Part shown: piece after piece, positions 61,605 to 64,000 of the stretch
How the letters are laid out: each line of letters starts with the position of its first letter
How positions within the stretch are numbered: position 1 is the first letter of the stretch
DNA from: Burkholderia pyrrocinia
GTDB taxonomy: Bacteria; Pseudomonadota; Gammaproteobacteria; Burkholderiales; Burkholderiaceae
NCBI RefSeq assembly: GCF_001028665.1
Contig: NZ_CP011505.1
Span: forward strand, 62,001-126,000
Length of the DNA stretch: 64,000 bases
Direction of reading: 5' to 3'
Notes under the pieces: model-generated
What the model was told of the DNA's origin: nothing
Databases searched by the model: none
Seen by the model: only the letters and a program-made list of their open reading frames with translations
Made by a program: the position numbers and the translations under genes

Positions 61605-62345
61605 GCGCGGATCCCGTCTGCGAAGTGTGTTGTGTTGCGCGGAGTAATTATCGCCAAGAATATTTCGTTTAACGAATTAATTGGCAAATCGAGTCGCCAT
61701 CGGTATGGCTACATCGGCGTCGACTCGCGGGTCGCGGGAGTCACGGCAGTCGGCCGCTTGCCAACAGGCAGTCCGGACCAGACGCTCGCGATACTCGAGC
61801 GCGGGCTGCCGATCAGGGTAACGCGAATACTTCCGTGGCGGACCGGGATCGACGCCAGGTGACGTGCAAGGCCACGCGCACCGCCGGATTCCGCGTGGTC
61901 GACTGATCCGCGAAAAAAAATATCCGGATTCGGTTCGCGTTTCTGGTCCTCATCCGGTTAACAGAGGAAAGGGGATCATTCGCGATGGGTTCATACGCTG
62001 AATGACGGCGTGGTGATCCAGCGTGAAAGTTGGTGACGATAGCGCCCGCCTGACACGCGGGAGCGCGGCCGTTGTCCGGTAAGCCGCGCAGACGTTGATT
62101 GGATAGCCGAAGGGCATCTTTTTTCTTGGCATTTCGACTTCAAAGGATCAAGACCTCATCAGACGAGCACGTTTGTCTTGCCCGCTGAGTTCGGCATGTC
62201 AGGAATGCCGTCAGCACCTCCAAAACGATACTGAGAGACGACGGTCCGCAACGCGCTACGGGGCAAAGCGGTCGTCGACGACGAAAGCTCGGACATTCGC
62301 CGCGCCACCGGTGCGTGATTGCCCGATTTCACACGAGGGAAATGT
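61605..62345. other. Intergenic region upstream of the oxygenase operon
   Basis: About 740 bp. A TTCGTT-T-AACGAA dyad (61666-61678) lies in AT-rich sequence. A 76-residue open frame (61632-61862) has no ribosome-binding site or homology I know. The operon promoter presumably lies here. Confidence 0.35.
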
Positions 62346-63416
62346 ATGAATCTTTCCGAAGGCATCGATCCATCCGGCCTGCGGCCGGTTTCGAAGTCGC
62401 TTGCGATCTATGAATTGCGCGACGACGAGGTGGCCCGACTTGCCGACATTGCGCAGGAGTTGATCGCTCAATACGACAGTGTCGAGAGTGTCGCGTTCGC
62501 AAACGATTGCATGCTGGCCGCGCAGGAATTGCCGCGCTCGCTGCGTTCGCTGGCGCACCGCTATCGACAACTGGAACTGCCGTGCAGTGTGCTTCTGTTG
62601 CGCGGAATGCCGGTGGACGACACCCGCATCGGCCCGTCGCCGTCGCACTGGGACGCGCCATGGCGCAACCCGCGATCGCTGAATGAAGAAGTCATGCAAT
62701 GCCTGATGACGTCGCTGCTGGGTGACATGTTCGGTTGGCGCACGCAGGAAAACGGTCGCTTCCTGCGTCACATCGTGCCGATCAGGAATGACCATGCCGA
62801 GCAACTCGGCGGCGGCAGCAGTGTGACGCTCGTGTGGCACAACGAGGAGGCGTTTCACGAGCATCGAGCCGACTTCCTTTCGATTCTTTGCTACCGCAAC
62901 GACGAGCGGGCAGAAACGATTTTCTGCGGGATCGAGGAAATCGAGATTCCAGACGACATGTGGCGGGTATTGAGCGCCCAACGCTTCATGATTCTTCCGG
63001 ACAAGTCGCACCTGCCCGAGCAGAACGTCAGCGAACACTGGCGACTTGACGATCATGTATTCGAGCACATCCGCCGCATGCACGAGAGCCCGGAGCCGGT
63101 ATCGGCCCTGTCCGGGCTGCGCGCGAAGCCGTGGTTGCGGGTGGACGAGGCATTCATGGCAGCGCTGCCTGGCGACGAGGAGGCGCAGCGTGCGTTGCGC
63201 TGGCTGATCGACGCCTGCTATACGCATCGCACGAGCGTTGTGATGCACCCAGGCGACATGGTCTGGGTGGATAACAAGCGCGCCGTCCATGGACGCACCA
63301 TCTACAACCCCAACTATGGACCGCGCCAGCGCTGGTTGCGGCGTGTCAATGTCCACGTCAACCTGCGCGAGACGTTGCCGTTCCGGCAGGCCCCTTCGAT
63401 GCGCGAAATCCTGTGA
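62346..63416 (+). CDS. Clavaminate-synthase-like Fe(II)/2-oxoglutarate oxygenase (TauD/VioC type)
   Basis: 356 residues from ATG 62346 (GAGGGAAA upstream). Iron ligands: H-x-E in LVWHNEEAFHEHRADFL near residue 163 and the distal His in VWVDNKRAVHGRTIYNP near 320, followed by the 2-oxoglutarate-binding Arg in RQRWLRRVNV near 340. HRADFLSILCYRN matches the arginine/asparagine beta-hydroxylase group (VioC, AsnO, MppO), so a free or carrier-bound amino acid is a likely substrate. Coupled (7-nt gap) to an ornithine cyclodeaminase-like gene. Exact substrate unknown. Confidence 0.85.
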   Translation: MNLSEGIDPSGLRPVSKSLAIYELRDDEVARLADIAQELIAQYDSVESVAFANDCMLAAQELPRSLRSLAHRYRQLELPCSVLLLRGMPVDDTRIGPSPSHWDAPWRNPRSLNEEVMQCLMTSLLGDMFGWRTQENGRFLRHIVPIRNDHAEQLGGGSSVTLVWHNEEAFHEHRADFLSILCYRNDERAETIFCGIEEIEIPDDMWRVLSAQRFMILPDKSHLPEQNVSEHWRLDDHVFEHIRRMHESPEPVSALSGLRAKPWLRVDEAFMAALPGDEEAQRALRWLIDACYTHRTSVVMHPGDMVWVDNKRAVHGRTIYNPNYGPRQRWLRRVNVHVNLRETLPFRQAPSMREIL

Positions 63417-63423
63417 GACACGA

Positions 63424-64000
63424 ATGAATACGATGACACTAGAGATGCCCGGTGCGACCCAACCCGACGCGGACGTACGACCGCGGCTTGCGACGCAGCC
63501 GTCGAGGCTGCTGGTGCTTGGCAAGCACACGATCGACGAACTCGACTACGACCCATCGATGGTGCTCGAGGCGGTCGAGGGTGCATACCTTGGCCTTGCT
63601 TCCGGCGAATCGGAGAATCCGCGCAAGCTGATGAGCCAGCCGGCCGACAAGCATTCGGTTGCGTATTCGATGCTGGGCCGGGACGGTGGGCGTAAAACCG
63701 TCGGGTTCAAGACGTCGTATAAATACGATCCCGAGCACAACCGCGAACTACAGAAGTACTACACGACATTGCTGCTGTTCGACGATGAAACCGGCATGCC
63801 CGTTGCACTGATGGACGGCAGCCTGGTCGGGTCGCTGCGTACGCCGGCCGTGTCGGCCCTGATCGCGCGTGTAGCCGCGCCGCATGCCAGAACGGCACTT
63901 GTCGTCGGCACCGGAACGCAGGGGCGCATGGCGGCGCCGTTCCTGCTGACCGCCCTGCCGGACATCGAGCGGGTGATCGTACATGGCCACTATGAATCGG
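63424..64000 (+). CDS. Ornithine cyclodeaminase/mu-crystallin family protein (partial, runs off window)
   Basis: 192 residues visible from ATG 63424; the C-terminus is beyond the window. OCD-type features: SRLLVLGKHTIDELDYDPSM, KTVGFKTSYKYDPEHN near 95 (the active-site Lys region), ALMDGSLVGSLRTPAVSALI near 130 and the Rossmann motif LVVGTGTQGRMAAPFLL near 162. Family members include ornithine cyclodeaminase, SbnB-type N-(1-amino-1-carboxylethyl)-glutamate dehydrogenases and imine reductases. With the adjacent oxygenase it suggests synthesis of a non-proteinogenic amino acid. Confidence 0.85.
   Translation, partial: MNTMTLEMPGATQPDADVRPRLATQPSRLLVLGKHTIDELDYDPSMVLEAVEGAYLGLASGESENPRKLMSQPADKHSVAYSMLGRDGGRKTVGFKTSYKYDPEHNRELQKYYTTLLLFDDETGMPVALMDGSLVGSLRTPAVSALIARVAAPHARTALVVGTGTQGRMAAPFLLTALPDIERVIVHGHYES

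Noticed and set aside
61632..61862. 76-codon open frame upstream of the oxygenase
   Set aside because: No ribosome-binding site and no family resemblance; kept only as an intergenic note.
1..64000. tRNA, rRNA, CRISPR array, transposase or phage genes
   Set aside because: I looked for cloverleaf-like ends, regular repeat-spacer series and transposase motifs and found none I could defend. The 35-kb/59-kb repeat has no transposase or target duplication.

Overview
The window is GC-rich DNA (roughly two thirds G+C by eye) with strong codon bias, tightly packed operons and typical Burkholderia gene content. I read it as a secondary chromosome of a Burkholderia cepacia complex member. That placement is inference from gene content and protein style; I see no rRNA, tRNA, CRISPR array, intact insertion sequence or replication origin.

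Region 1 (0.3-25.3 kb) looks like a low-oxygen and energy-stress neighbourhood. It holds a DedA-rhodanese fusion, a polyhydroxybutyrate-type trio (patatin, 3-hydroxybutyrate dehydrogenase, acetoacetate decarboxylase), a bestrophin-like channel, an NDH-2 type dehydrogenase, an Ohr/OsmC peroxidase, and a MocR regulator divergent from an SDR protein. A LysR regulator, a Cache-GGDEF diguanylate cyclase, a stand-alone Sdh-like membrane protein, an AlkD-like protein and a SulP transporter follow. Next come a Zn alcohol dehydrogenase, an FNR-type regulator with Fe-S cysteines, a NarL/FixJ response regulator and three universal stress proteins. FNR-type boxes precede the alcohol dehydrogenase and two of the stress-protein units. 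This resembles the low-oxygen-activated (lxa) locus I recall from B. cenocepacia. Debris of further usp, BON and perhaps acetate kinase genes lies between the intact genes.

Region 2 (25.8-34.6 kb) has a GNAT acetyltransferase, a LysR regulator, and divergent from it a seven-gene operon with overlapping or near-abutting genes: an argininosuccinate-lyase-like C-N lyase, a polar amino acid ABC importer (permease, ATPase, binding protein), two NodB/PuuE-type deacetylase-fold proteins and an MmgE/PrpD protein. The combination suggests uptake and cleavage of an N-substituted amino-dicarboxylate (hypothesis).

Region 3 (35.1-59.4 kb) is a complete Wzx/Wzy-type exopolysaccharide locus in four transcription units. 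It encodes a priming hexose-1-phosphate transferase, two low-molecular-weight tyrosine phosphatases, polymerase, flippase, Wza-like export lipoprotein, BY-kinase, several glycosyltransferases, a WecG-type transferase, an OafA-like acyltransferase, UDP-glucose dehydrogenase and two unknown envelope proteins. Every unit is preceded by a sigma-54 type -24/-12 promoter, and 80-175 bp upstream of each lie repeated GTTAC/GTAAC inverted elements. The leading promoter region is present a second time, as a diverged direct repeat of about 315 bp, at the far end of the locus (35128-35444 versus 59041-59354). The arrangement fits the RpoN and c-di-GMP-controlled Bep-type exopolysaccharide clusters of Burkholderia.

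Region 4 (59.5-64.0 kb) has a small H-NS-family protein, an IclR regulator, FecI/FecR gene debris, and the start of an amino-acid-modifying operon: a clavaminate-synthase-like (VioC/AsnO-type) Fe(II)/2-oxoglutarate oxygenase and an ornithine cyclodeaminase-family dehydrogenase cut by the window end. This may be the edge of a small-molecule biosynthetic cluster.
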